Shown here piece by piece: positions 42,858 through 52,845 of a stretch of DNA of 64,000 nucleotides. Positions within the stretch are counted from its first letter, which is position 1. Every line of letters starts with the position of its first letter. Under the pieces are notes generated by a model, which ran no database searches, was not told where the DNA came from, and saw only the letters and a program-made list of their open reading frames with translations. The stretch comes from Dactylis glomerata. Its lineage: Eukaryota; Streptophyta; Magnoliopsida; Poales; Poaceae. The stretch spans positions 638,791-702,790 of the forward strand of contig QXEO01000832.1 in NCBI GenBank assembly GCA_007115705.1, in the 5' to 3' direction. A program made the position numbers and the translations under genes.

Positions 42858-43756
42858 GCGAATTTCTTTTAATATTGCTATTTTTTTAGCAATTTTAGAA
42901 ATAATATTATATTTTAGGAAATTTCAAAAATATTACGGCGTCCTATTCACCGAACGCGACAAGCCCTAATCGCGTTGGCCGGAGGGGAGATGTATTGGCT
43001 GATGGGCCACCTTCGGTGTAACGTGTAATCGCGATGGGTCTATGCGATTGGCTGGCGTCACGCCGAGCGGGCACGATAGCTTCTGGTCGTGTCGGGCGGA
43101 TGCGACAGCTCCCTCCCCGCGATGCCCCCGTCCTTATTCCGGTAAGTTATGAGGATGTTGTACTGCCTGTAATCGTGTGACTTGATGATCCGTGTGTGAC
43201 AAAACGACGGGGATCACCATGAATTGCCTCCAACTAATTAAATTAGCCACATGTACAGGCAAGAGGTCAATAGAATATCGTGCCAGAGGTTTCAACCAGC
43301 AGTGCACTAGCCCGATGCGTGCGTAGCGACAAGCGAGGCGCCGATTTTGGAATCAACCAGACACAATCGAGCTAGCTACCTGATGGTCTTCTCGCTGTGG
43401 TCACCGGCCGCGTACAAGGCTACTCTCAAACAATTCGTACAAGGCAGCAGGAGGCGATGCAAGGCAATGCGCTACGGCGCAGATGTGGGCAGGTCCAAAC
43501 CTTGTCGAGCCGGACCAATGCGACAGGTTCAAATTTTATCCGGCCGACGTGACTGCCCAAGACTCGAGGCCGCCCGACGCGACTGCGTATGTTGGCATGT
43601 AGGGGCCTGTCCACTGCATACCTCTCCCGTCCGGCCAGCACGATTAGGGCTTGTTGCGTTCGGCGAATAGGATGCTGCAATATTTCTGAATTTTTTTTAA
43701 ATATAATATTATTTTTAGAATTGCTGAAAAAATTCGCAATATTAAAAAAAATGCGC
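42858..43756. mobile_element. Non-autonomous Mutator-like element, 0.9 kb
   Basis: Ends GCGAATTTCTTTTAATATTGC and GCGCATTTTTTTTAATATTGC (inverted) begin terminal inverted repeats of about 130 bp, which run into shared CCTATTC.CCGAACGC and CAAGCCCTAATCG blocks. Flanks are GTTTCCGGG (42849-42857) and GTTTCCGAG (43757-43765), a 9 bp duplication with one mismatch. The interior is GC-rich with no transposase. It lies about 190 bp upstream of the acidic-protein ATG. Confidence 0.82.
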
Positions 43757-43827
43757 GTTTCCGAGACCTACTCGATTGCGAGCCAAAATAAAACTCAAAA
43801 AGAGTTTGTCCTTTTTTTTTCTTGCTG

Positions 43828-44335
43828 CAGGGTTGGAATTTGAGCCGAGCCAAGTAAGCTCGGCTCGACTCGTTCAAGCTCGTTAAAACAACAAATTAGC
43901 TTAGCTCGGTTCGTTAATATAACGCTCTTAGATTTGGAACTCGGTTCGACTCAGAAAGCTCCTAAGCTACGAGTAGCTCATTTAACTCGTCATAAGATAA
44001 GAATATGAGCACGTACAAGAAAAATTAGTAACACTCCTATAATTTAATAATAGAACATTTATAGTTATTTTATAATTTCACGAAGGAAAATCAATAATAA
44101 ACATATTAGCTTTACACCGTTTTAGAAGTAAATAACATTACCCATTTGGCAGTTATCCTCGAAAAAAATTTAAACTTCATATTTAAACGAGCTTAACAAG
44201 CTAAACGAGTAGCTAGTTTAGCTTGGTTAAACAAACGAGCTCAAATCTAAAACTTGGCTCGGCTTGTTGGACACCAAGTTCGAGCCGAGTCACCAGTTAC
44301 TCGTTTAACACGCGAGTTTCGAGTTTTAATTCCAG
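43828..44335. mobile_element. GCTCG-rich inverted-repeat element (possibly hAT-like)
   Basis: The left part starts CAGGGTTGGAATTTGAGCCGAG. The right part, inverted, reads GGCTGGAATTAAAACTCGAAACTCG. Both then carry many GCTCGGCTCG, TTTAACTCG and GAGTAGCT motifs in opposite orientation. CAGGG with a GGAAT continuation is hAT-like, but the right end does not mirror the CAGGG exactly. I see no 8 bp duplication, so the class is tentative. Confidence 0.45.
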
Positions 44336-44339
44336 CCCA

Positions 44340-45480
44340 CCTAGCCACCTAGCTGCCGCCTCCTCTATAGAAACCTCGGTTTATAGGTGAAGTTTTCAAT
44401 AAAAAATAGTGTTTCCTAAAGTTTAGGTTAGTGTTTTGGTCTACGTCAATGGAGATGTTATGGTGCATAAAAAGTGATATTTGGCTCTTCATTTGACGAC
44501 GAGATCTTCTACCCGGCGTCAATGGTGGTGCTGTAAGAATAAAGTTTTATAGGTATGATCTTCCAGATCTTGCTTCGCCAGAATGGTTTTGAATTCTTTT
44601 TCCTTGTTGCTGTGAGGAGGGTTATCCTTGCACCTATGTCTTCGACAATGGTGATTCATACTCTTGATAAAGTTGTTCGGTTTCTCTTCCCTGGAATACT
44701 AGTGTTGGTACTCTTGCCTATGTTGTATCATTATTTTAATGGTTGCACGCGTGCACATATCCTTAGCATTGCCGCTCAAATTTAAAAAGGGAGGACCACT
44801 GTTGGTATTTGTAGGTTGACATTGAGAGAAGTCCACATTACCCCCCTAAACTTGTTACAAAGATCACTTTGCAACCCTAAACTCTTATTTGGTTCAACAT
44901 TCAACCCTGAATTATGAAACCCGTTTAGAATTTAACCTTACATAGTTTTGGCTGGTTTTGAGCCAGTTTTCTTGCCACGCCAAGATCTTTTCCACATATC
45001 CAACTAAGCATAATCCCAAGTATGTTTAGAGCATCTCCACTCGCCCTCGCCAAAGCCCCCCACACGCCGTTTGGGGGCGCTGGCGCAAAAAATCCCGCCC
45101 AGTCACGCCCCCAAATTAAATTTTCGTCTGGCGCAACGCGATTCTTTATCTGATGCACCCAGTGGAAACCCAGCGCACTGGGAGGGCGAGTGGGGGCGTT
45201 GGCTACGCCTGGAAACTCTGCGGGACATCCCTGTCAGTGAGACGAGATATTTTCACACAAATTGACCATCACATCTCTCTCGCCTCCAATAGATCACCGT
45301 CGCGCCGCCCCGCCGCACCTTTCTATAGGACCCCCCGGGATCTGAGCTATACAGAGATGTTATGTGTATTAGTCACGCTAGCAACGAGTGATACTGGGGT
45401 TACCAATCCCAGGCCGGAACACCATCGACTCTACACATCTCGAAGCGCCGTGAAACTATTTATAACCAAGACTACATAAC
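44340..45480. other. Repeat-derived intergenic stretch
   Basis: No gene is visible. AAGTCCACATTACCCCCCTAAAC near 44830 resembles a common grass DNA-transposon end, and TTAGAGCATCTCCAC at 45027 resembles a PIF/Harbinger-type end with TTA/TAG target. Partners for either end were not found, although GC-rich inverted similarity (CACTCGCCCTC) recurs near 45180-45195. Both are probably truncated. Confidence 0.3.
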
Positions 45481-45699
45481 TGAGAGCTCGAGAACCTTAA
45501 ATCCCTCTTGTGCATTTTATATCCATACATGTATTATGCACGAGATGGGCAACCACAGTTGGTACACAACAGTGACTCTATGACTCAAAGGTAATATGGC
45601 AAAGCTCTTACCAGAGCAAAGAACTAAAGTATTACAAGCAGAGGTCACTGACCCAACATTACATCAACCAACGAAAGGAGGTTATACTATTAGACATAG
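45481..45699 (-). repeat. Possible minus-strand Tekay-like LTR sequence, left remnant
   Basis: This stretch is interrupted at 45699 by the second Athila-type element and resumes at 51424. I assign it to the same LTR as 51424-52845 because the Athila duplication CATAG lies on both sides. No LTR end is seen on the left. Confidence 0.35.
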
Positions 45700-47368
45700 T
45701 GATACGTCTCCAACGTATCTATAATTTTTGATGCACCATGCTTGTTTTTAAACTATTTGCCTAATGTTTCGTTACACTTAGTGGCACTTTTGTGCATTTT
45801 CCGGAACTAACCTATTAACAAGTTGCCACAGTGCCAGTTCCCTGTTTTCTGCTATTTTTGTGTTTCAGAAGTGATACACAGGAAATATTCTCGGAATTGG
45901 ACGAAACAAGTTCCTGAAGTCTTATTTTGCCCGGAAGCTTCCAGAGATCCGAAGGAGAGTAGGAGGGGGGCCACAGGGGCCCCAGACACCAGGCCGGCAC
46001 GGCCAGGGCCTGGGCCGCGCCAGTCAGGTGTGAGGCCACCTGGCCCCACCTCTGACATCGCCCCTTCGCCTATAAAGACCCCCCGACGGGAAAAACCTAA
46101 GGACCCAATTACTTTTCCAGAACACATCGCGATCCGCCGCCGCCGTCGACCCAAAGATCGGGAGGGTCCAGAAGCTCTTCCCGGCACCCTGTCGGAGAGG
46201 GGAATCGCCACCAGAGGTCTTCTTCATCGCCATGCTCGCCTCCGGAGCGATGAGTGAGTAGTCTACCTTGGACTATGGGTCCATAGCAGTAGCTAGATGG
46301 TTGTCTTCTCCACCATGTGCTTCATGTTTAGATCTCATGAGCTGCCCTACATGATTGAGATCACCGTTATGTAATTCTACATGTTTGGTTTGTTGGGATC
46401 CGATGAATATTGGTGTTATGATTGAGTTGCTGTACTGAAATATATCTTTTGTTATCTCTATGTTGTTTATGATCTTGCATGCTCTCCGTTGTTAGTAGCT
46501 ATCTTGGCCGAGTAGTTGCTAGTGACTCCAAGAGGGGGTATTTATGCTCGATAGTGGGTTCATGCCTCTATTTAACCTGGGGGAGTGACAGAAACCTCTA
46601 AGGTTGTAGATGTGCTGTTGCTACTAGGGAGAAAACAACATTCATATGCTCAAGGGCATATGCTTTGTTTACATTACACACTTTGCTATATGCAATTATC
46701 TGTTGTTCGCAACTTAATACTTGTGGAGTTCTCGGATTGATTCGCCACAAGTGGATTATTAGTCATAGATGCAGTTGGATGGTGGTCTATGTATTTTGTT
46801 GTAATGCCCAGAGTAAATCTCATAGTGATCTTCTTGACATATCACGTTTATCTTTATTTTATCAATTGCCCAACTGTAATTTGTTTACCCAGCATGTGTT
46901 ATTTATCTTATGGAGAGACACCACTAGTGAACTGTGGATCCCAGTCCTATTTCCATCATATTGCTATCACCTGTTTACTTTACTCGCACTGTTTACTTTA
47001 CTCGCATACTTTTACTGTTTTCCACTCGATACGCTCATAACCTTTGTTTCAAGCAAACCGGTGAGATTGACAACCTCATCGCAAGTTGGAAACAAAGTAC
47101 TTGGTTGTGTGTGTGCAGGTTCCACGTTGCAGCTAGCAAAGCAAAGCTTGGACGAGGCGCCATATATAAATTGTCCGAAGCTATTCTGAAGCTTGCAAGC
47201 ATCACCTTCAGTCGTTTGTCTCTCCTCTCCAAGAACGATAAACCTTGGTTTCTTAACTGAGGGAAAACTAGCTGCTATACTCATCATACTTTCCTCTTGG
47301 GGTTCCCAACGGGCTGGTCATTCACCATGCAGAAGGAATCTTCTGGTGCCGTCACCCATGCGCCAGCT
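45700..47368 (+). repeat. 5' LTR of the second Athila-type element
   Basis: The LTR begins TGATACGTCTCC and contains TATAAAG at 46071-46077 just before a CCCCCCGACGGG block. Its 3' end is placed by alignment to the 3' LTR end (CACGCGCCAACA), with a few bases of uncertainty before the primer site at 47379. Confidence 0.85.
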
Positions 47369-47378
47369 GGTCTTTTTC

Positions 47379-47396
47379 TGGCGCCGTTGCCGGGGA
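47379..47396 (+). promoter_or_regulatory. Primer-binding site, complementary to tRNA-Asp
   Basis: TGGCGCCGTTGCCGGGGA, identical to the site in the first Athila-type element. Confidence 0.8.
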
Positions 47397-47556
47397 GGAA
47401 GTAGAAGACTTCTGCGAGGAGAGTTTTTCGCACGCACATCCTTTACTTTGTTATTGTTTTGCTTTACTTTATTTATTTTTCCTGCATCATTTTATATCAA
47501 AAACCTAAAAAAATTAGAATCCTTGGCAGTTGTTATTTCTTTACTTTTAGTTTATC

Positions 47557-48091
47557 ATGTTGATCCCTAAGTACGTTCTGGAGGACCTCTCAGTAGGTAG
47601 TGGTTCTATCATTGGAAAAAGTAACATTGAGGAGTTCTTTAATCATATTAGTATGCATGAGGAAAGTTGAGGAGAAATCTTTGGTTGAGCTAGCTCCTAG
47701 TATTGAAGTTGCTTCTGCTTATTTAATTCACATGTTGGAAACTAGGTTTGCTAGTCTTAATCCTTTTATGCAATACATGTTCCTTAAACTTCATGAAATT
47801 GAAGATCCTGAAAAGAATGCTTTTATTTTGGAAGCTTTGCGCCTAGAATTTAAAGATGTCGTTATTGAAGCTAGGAAAGTTCTTAAACGTTTTAATAAAC
47901 TCGGTTCACCTATAAAGGTTATTAGTACAAACGATGAAGGGGCCGAAATACCTATACCTAGCAAGCTCTTGGGATTGTGTGAAGCTTTCGAAAATAATTT
48001 TGACTGGATCTGTCCCAAAAATCTTTTTTGTGATTTGAGTGAACCAAAGCGTGATCGATCACAAAGGGTCTTCAAAAATTTATGTGGATGA
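47557..48091 (+). pseudogene. Single coding segment of the second Athila-type element, frameshifted
   Basis: From ATG 47557 the frame reads MLIPKYVLEDLSVGSGSIIG and on to NHISMHEES, where it hits a TGA. A +1 shift near 47665 continues as VEEKSLVELAPSIEVASAYL through FASLNPFMQYMFLKLHEIED and DWICPKNLFCDLSEPKRD to the stop at 48091. The product would be roughly 175 residues, mainly helical. I do not recognise a gag or pol motif. It differs from the gag-like gene of the first Athila-type element although the LTRs are related. Confidence 0.55.
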
Positions 48092-49764
48092 AATACAATG
48101 CCTTATTGACAAGACCTCTACAGTTGATCTTAATGCTTCTTCTGAAAATACTTGATTTGCAATTTTCTGCGCCTAGCTCAAAGGCGTTAAAGAAAAGCAC
48201 TCTTGGGAGATAACCCAATGTTTTTATTTCCAGTACTTTTTATTTTATTTGAGTCTTGGAAGTCATTACTACTGTAATGACTGTTCCTTATCCTTTTTAT
48301 TTTGTTTTTGTGCCAAGAGAAGCCTCTAATTCGAGTGAGGTAAAGATTTGGGGATGTTGCTGTCCTGAAACTGTTTTCGGTGCTGCACCGCAAAAATTCG
48401 TATAAATTCTCTGTATATCTTTTGGACCTGCGATTTGTTGTGCATATGCCCCAGGTTATATCCAAACTTTAGTTAGTTGAACACTTTTTGATTTGAGCAA
48501 CAGAAAACCCCTCAGAAATTCGACCTTTGTCAGCTGTTTTGTTTTGACAGATTTCTACCAATATTTGTGTTTGCCGCTTAATCGCTTTCTTTTGAGTTTT
48601 TTTTATCACGGAACTTTTGGGAAAGTTGCTACAGTAGTATATACTTTATATGTGGTGGTTTTGAGTTGAAACCTGAAGCAAAAAGAGGTTGATTATATGT
48701 TATGTTGCACTAATGTTGCTAATAGAATTGTGTTTAGTTTTGTATGAAGGAAGTTTTCAAGTGTAGGGATTGGAAAATGATGAGATGAGTTGAAGAATGG
48801 ACAAAAGCTCAAGCTTGGGGATGCCCATGCATCACCCCAAGAAATATCCAAGAAGTACAAGTGTCAAAGCTTGGGGATGCCCCCGAGGCACCCCTTCTTC
48901 ATCGGCAAAAATCAGGTCACCTTTCAAAACACTATATTTTTATTGCTTCATGCACTATGTGTTTTTCTTGGAGCGTAAGTTGTTTTAGTTTTCCTAGTTG
49001 GTTTTGTTTTGTTTGCTGCAATAAATGGTTGGACCCCAACAAATTTCCTTTGGAGGAGATGTACTCATTTTCATTTGCCAAGAACACTCCGTTTTTCATT
49101 CTTACAATTTCATCGGGTATTTTTCTTTTTCTGCTACTGCTTTTGGTTTTTGTTTTTGCCTTGATTTGTGTTCAGACCTTGTCATATCTTTTCATCAAGG
49201 TGTATTTTTGCCTCTGATCTTTATTGGTTTTCATCAAAAGAGGTGTCTTTAAAAAAAAATTCAAATGGTGTTGGAAAAGAGAAAAAGCTTTATGCAAAAT
49301 AGTGGTACAAGAAGGAGCTTGTGTAGACTGCGGCTTAGGCTTTTTCATGTCATGCTTGATGTCTTTTTGATAGTATGCTTAGTGGTTTTTCTGTAGCATG
49401 ACTTGTCTCAAATAACTGAGATTGCTTAATGAGCCTTTGAAAAAATCATGCGTTGTTTTTATTGTATGGAAGCATTATTTTGGTTTTCTCCTTGATGCTT
49501 TATTTGGGTTGACTTGGCGCATGCTCACACATGTTAGACTCTTACAAAGTCGCCAATAGCCTCTATGATCATTTAGTTTTTGACTTTTGATGCCATCTTA
49601 TGCTTCTTTTAATGTCGCTTTGTCGCTTTGCATGATTATGGCCATTATTGCTCTCTTAGTTAGTCGCTCCCAATCTTTTGCTAGCCCTCGCCTTGTACTG
49701 AGTATGAGCTCTAGTCGTGCATCCAACTCCTAAAAGCCAAAGTTTTCCAAAGTGTCCACCATAC
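48092..49764 (+). other. Non-coding 3' region of the second Athila-type element
   Basis: Contains GGGAGATAACCCAATG (about 48207-48222) and two copies of AAGCTTGGGGATGCCC (about 48811 and 48869), all shared with the first element. At about 49755-49766 interior sequence (GTGTCCACCATACAT) joins LTR sequence (ATCTATAATTTT) directly. About 1.3 kb present in the first element is missing. Confidence 0.7.
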
Positions 49765-51418
49765 ATATCTATAATTTTCGATGCTCCATGCTTGTTTTTA
49801 CACCATTTGCCTAATGTTTCGTTATACTTAGTGGCACTTTTGTGCATTTTCCGGAACTAACCTATTAACAAGTTGCCACAGTGCCAGTTCCCTATTTTCT
49901 GCTGTTTTTGTGTTTCAGAAGTGATACACAGGAAATATTCTCGGAATTGGACAAAACAAGTTCCTAAATTCTTATTTTGCCCGGAAGCTTCCAGAGATCC
50001 GAAGAAGAGTTGGAGGGGGGCCACAGGGGCCCCACACACCAGGCCGGCGTGGCCAGGGCCTGGGCCACGCCAGCCAGGTGTGAGGCCACTTGGCCCCACC
50101 TCTGACATCGCCCCTTCGCCTATAAAGACCCCCCGACGGGAAAAACCTAAGGACCCGATCACTTTTCCAGAACACATCGCGATCCGCCGCCGCCATCGAC
50201 CCAAAGATCGGGAGGGTCCAGAAGCTCTTCCCGGCACCCTGCCGGAGAGGGGAATCGCCACTGGAGGTCTTCTTCATTGCCTTGCTTGCCTCCGGAGCGA
50301 TGAGTGAGTAGTCTACCTTGGACTATGGGTTCATAGCAGTAGCTAGATGGTTGTCTTCACCACCATGTGCTTCATGTTTAGATCTCATGAGCTGCCCTAC
50401 ATGATTGAGATCACCATTATGTAATTCTAAATGTTTGGTTTGTTGGGATCCGATGAATATTGGTGTTATGATTGAGATGCTGTACTGAAATATATCTTTT
50501 GTTATCTCTATGTTGTTTATGATCTTGCATGCTCTCCGTTGTTAGTAGCTATCTTGGCCGAGTAGTTGCTAGTGACTCCAAGAGGGGGTATTTATGCTCG
50601 ATAGTGAGTTCATGCCTCTATTTAACCTGGGGGAGTGACAGAAACCTCTAAGGTTGTAGATATGCTGTTGCTACTAGGGAGAAAACAACATTCATATGCT
50701 CAAGGGCATATGCTTTGTTTACATTACACACTTTGCTTAATGCAATTATCTGTTGTTCGCAACTTAATACTTGTGGAGTTCTCGGATTGATTCGCCACAA
50801 GTGGATTATTAGTCATAGATGCAGTTGGATGGCGGTCTATGTATTTTGTTGTAATGCCCAGAGTAAATCTCATAGTGATCTTCTTGACATATCACGTTTA
50901 TCTTTATTCTATCAATTGCCCAACTGTAATTTGTTTACCCAGCATGTGTTATTTATCTTATGGAGAGACACCACTAGTGAACTGTGGACCCCGGTCCTAT
51001 TTCTATCATATTGCTATCACCTATTTACTTTACTCGCACTGTTTACTTTACTCGCATACTTTTACTGTTTTCCACTCGATACGCTCATAACCTTTGTTTT
51101 AAGCAAACCGGTGAGATTGACAACCTCATCGCAAGTTGGGAACAAAGTACTTGGTTGTGTGTGTGCAGGTTCCACGTTGCAGCTAGCAAAGCAAAGCTTG
51201 GATGAGGCGCCATATATAAATTGTCTGAAGCTGTCGCGAAGCTTGCAAGCATCACCTTCAGTCGTTTGTCTCTCCTCTCCAAGAACGATAAACCTTGGTT
51301 TCTTAACTGAGGGAAAACTAGCTGCTATACATGTCATACTTTCCTCTTGGGGTTCCCAACGGGCTGGTCATTCACCACGCACAAGGAATCTTCTGGTGCC
51401 GTCACCCACGCGCCAACA
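49765..51418 (+). repeat. 3' LTR of the second Athila-type element, first ~14 bp deleted
   Basis: Aligns to 45714-47368. TATAAAG lies at 50121-50127. The start TGATACGTCTCCAA is replaced by interior sequence. By eye about 14 differences in 215 bp occur in the first part (near 49880-50095), while later parts are closer to identical. Confidence 0.85.
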
Positions 51419-51423
51419 CATAG

Positions 51424-52845
51424 CAAGGATAACATGGCCTAAGAGGCCAGAAGTATAACAACGATAACCCATTCCGCAACCCCAAGCTGCTCTCTAGGAA
51501 CCCCAAGCTACACGAAAAACACCTTTGTTGTGGAACTTACTCTGCTGTAAAAATATCAACAAAGCAGGGGTGAGTACATAAGGTACTCAGCAAGACTTAC
51601 GTATCATATTAGCTAAAATTGGTTAAAAAAGGCTTTCTGTGGAGTTATTTTGTGTAAAGAAATCTTTATTTGCATAAAACAAGTAAGAGTAGAAGCTTGA
51701 CTACACAGAACATTTAAAAGGAGTAAGAGAGCGATATCTTTAATCATTGAGACATCCAACAAATCATGATCTTATAGCCACCGAGCAACAACTACTTTTT
51801 AGATCCACCAAGCAATTATATCATCTTTTAAAACCACCAAGTAACATGATCATTTATATCCATCAATCAAAAATCAGCTGAGCCTATCCACTAGGATTAC
51901 GTCCTCAAAACCCCGGAGGAAAGCAATCCTATTCACACCTTGGCTTTCAAGTTTTACGATCAGGTTAAAGTTCTCTATGATCAGGCATCCGTCTCCAAGT
52001 CGTCTATAACCATGGACATGGCTTTTCAAAAATATTTAACCCTGTAGGGGTGCACAACTTTACCCACACATGACGACCGTCTCCATTTGCCACATGACGT
52101 CATTCTGTGAGACGCTGGCGAAGTGATGATCGCCTACAACCTTTACCTCACGTTGACCTATTCCATGAGCCATGCCAAAAGGTTTTAGTCCGCCATCGCA
52201 AGACAGCCATTCTTCGATGCGGAACCATTTGTTGCATGGCAAGGTTGGTTTACCAGAGGGTTCGCCTCAGCCAACCCCGGCTGCATTCCTGTATGATGCA
52301 CCTCCTTCTCTTCCATCCCTTTCTAAAACATTTTTAATGCGTATGCCAAATGGAAAGCCCAAACTAGGTAGCTCATGGATAAGTCTAAGTAAGTTAGTCA
52401 GTCGATGGGAGTCCCATACCTCCACGTGTGGTTGTACGCTTAGTCTTGGATCAAGAGACAAGAACTCGGGTCCTAGGACGGCAAGAATGAGTCAAATAAC
52501 CCATATCCCATGCGGCGGCCCATCCAAGCCTTTTCGCATGTTTAAATACATATTCTCATTGTACCATGTCATCCTGTCTTACTAGATTCATTTGCAGCTC
52601 TAATTCATTAACCACGTAACAGAGTAAACAACTAAGCATGGCTAAGCATTTCAGATATAAAGTTCTAGCGACGCACACAAGCAAAACCTCATCATGCTAG
52701 GAGTAGTTGATCAGGGTATTTAGGCGACAATAATGGAACATGCATTAGATAGGATAACTCTACCTATCGATAAAACACAGTTGAACCATATGTTGCAAAA
52801 TAGTAAGTTTTGAAATATTTTGAAACCATAGGTTCAGAGGGGGTT
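51424..52845 (-). repeat. Possible minus-strand Tekay-like LTR sequence, middle remnant
   Basis: GGGTGAGTACATAAGGTACTC-like sequence near 51568 and AT-rich tracts resemble parts of long Tekay-type Gypsy LTRs of grasses. The stretch is cut at 52845 by a solo LTR whose GGGTT duplication is found on both sides. No protein-coding frame is convincing. Confidence 0.4.

Larger units (their letters stand above)
45700..51418 (+). mobile_element. Second Athila-type LTR retrotransposon (non-autonomous), plus strand
   Basis: The element starts TGATACGTCTCC and ends GCGCCAACA. It is flanked by a perfect CATAG duplication (45695-45699 and 51419-51423). The 5' LTR is 45700-47368, a tRNA-Asp-type primer site is at 47379-47396, and the 3' LTR is about 49765-51418. 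The LTRs and 3' region are homologous to those of the element at 10121-38479, but the coding segment is different. The 3' LTR lacks its first ~14 bp and the adjacent polypurine tract, removed by a deletion. Confidence 0.87.
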
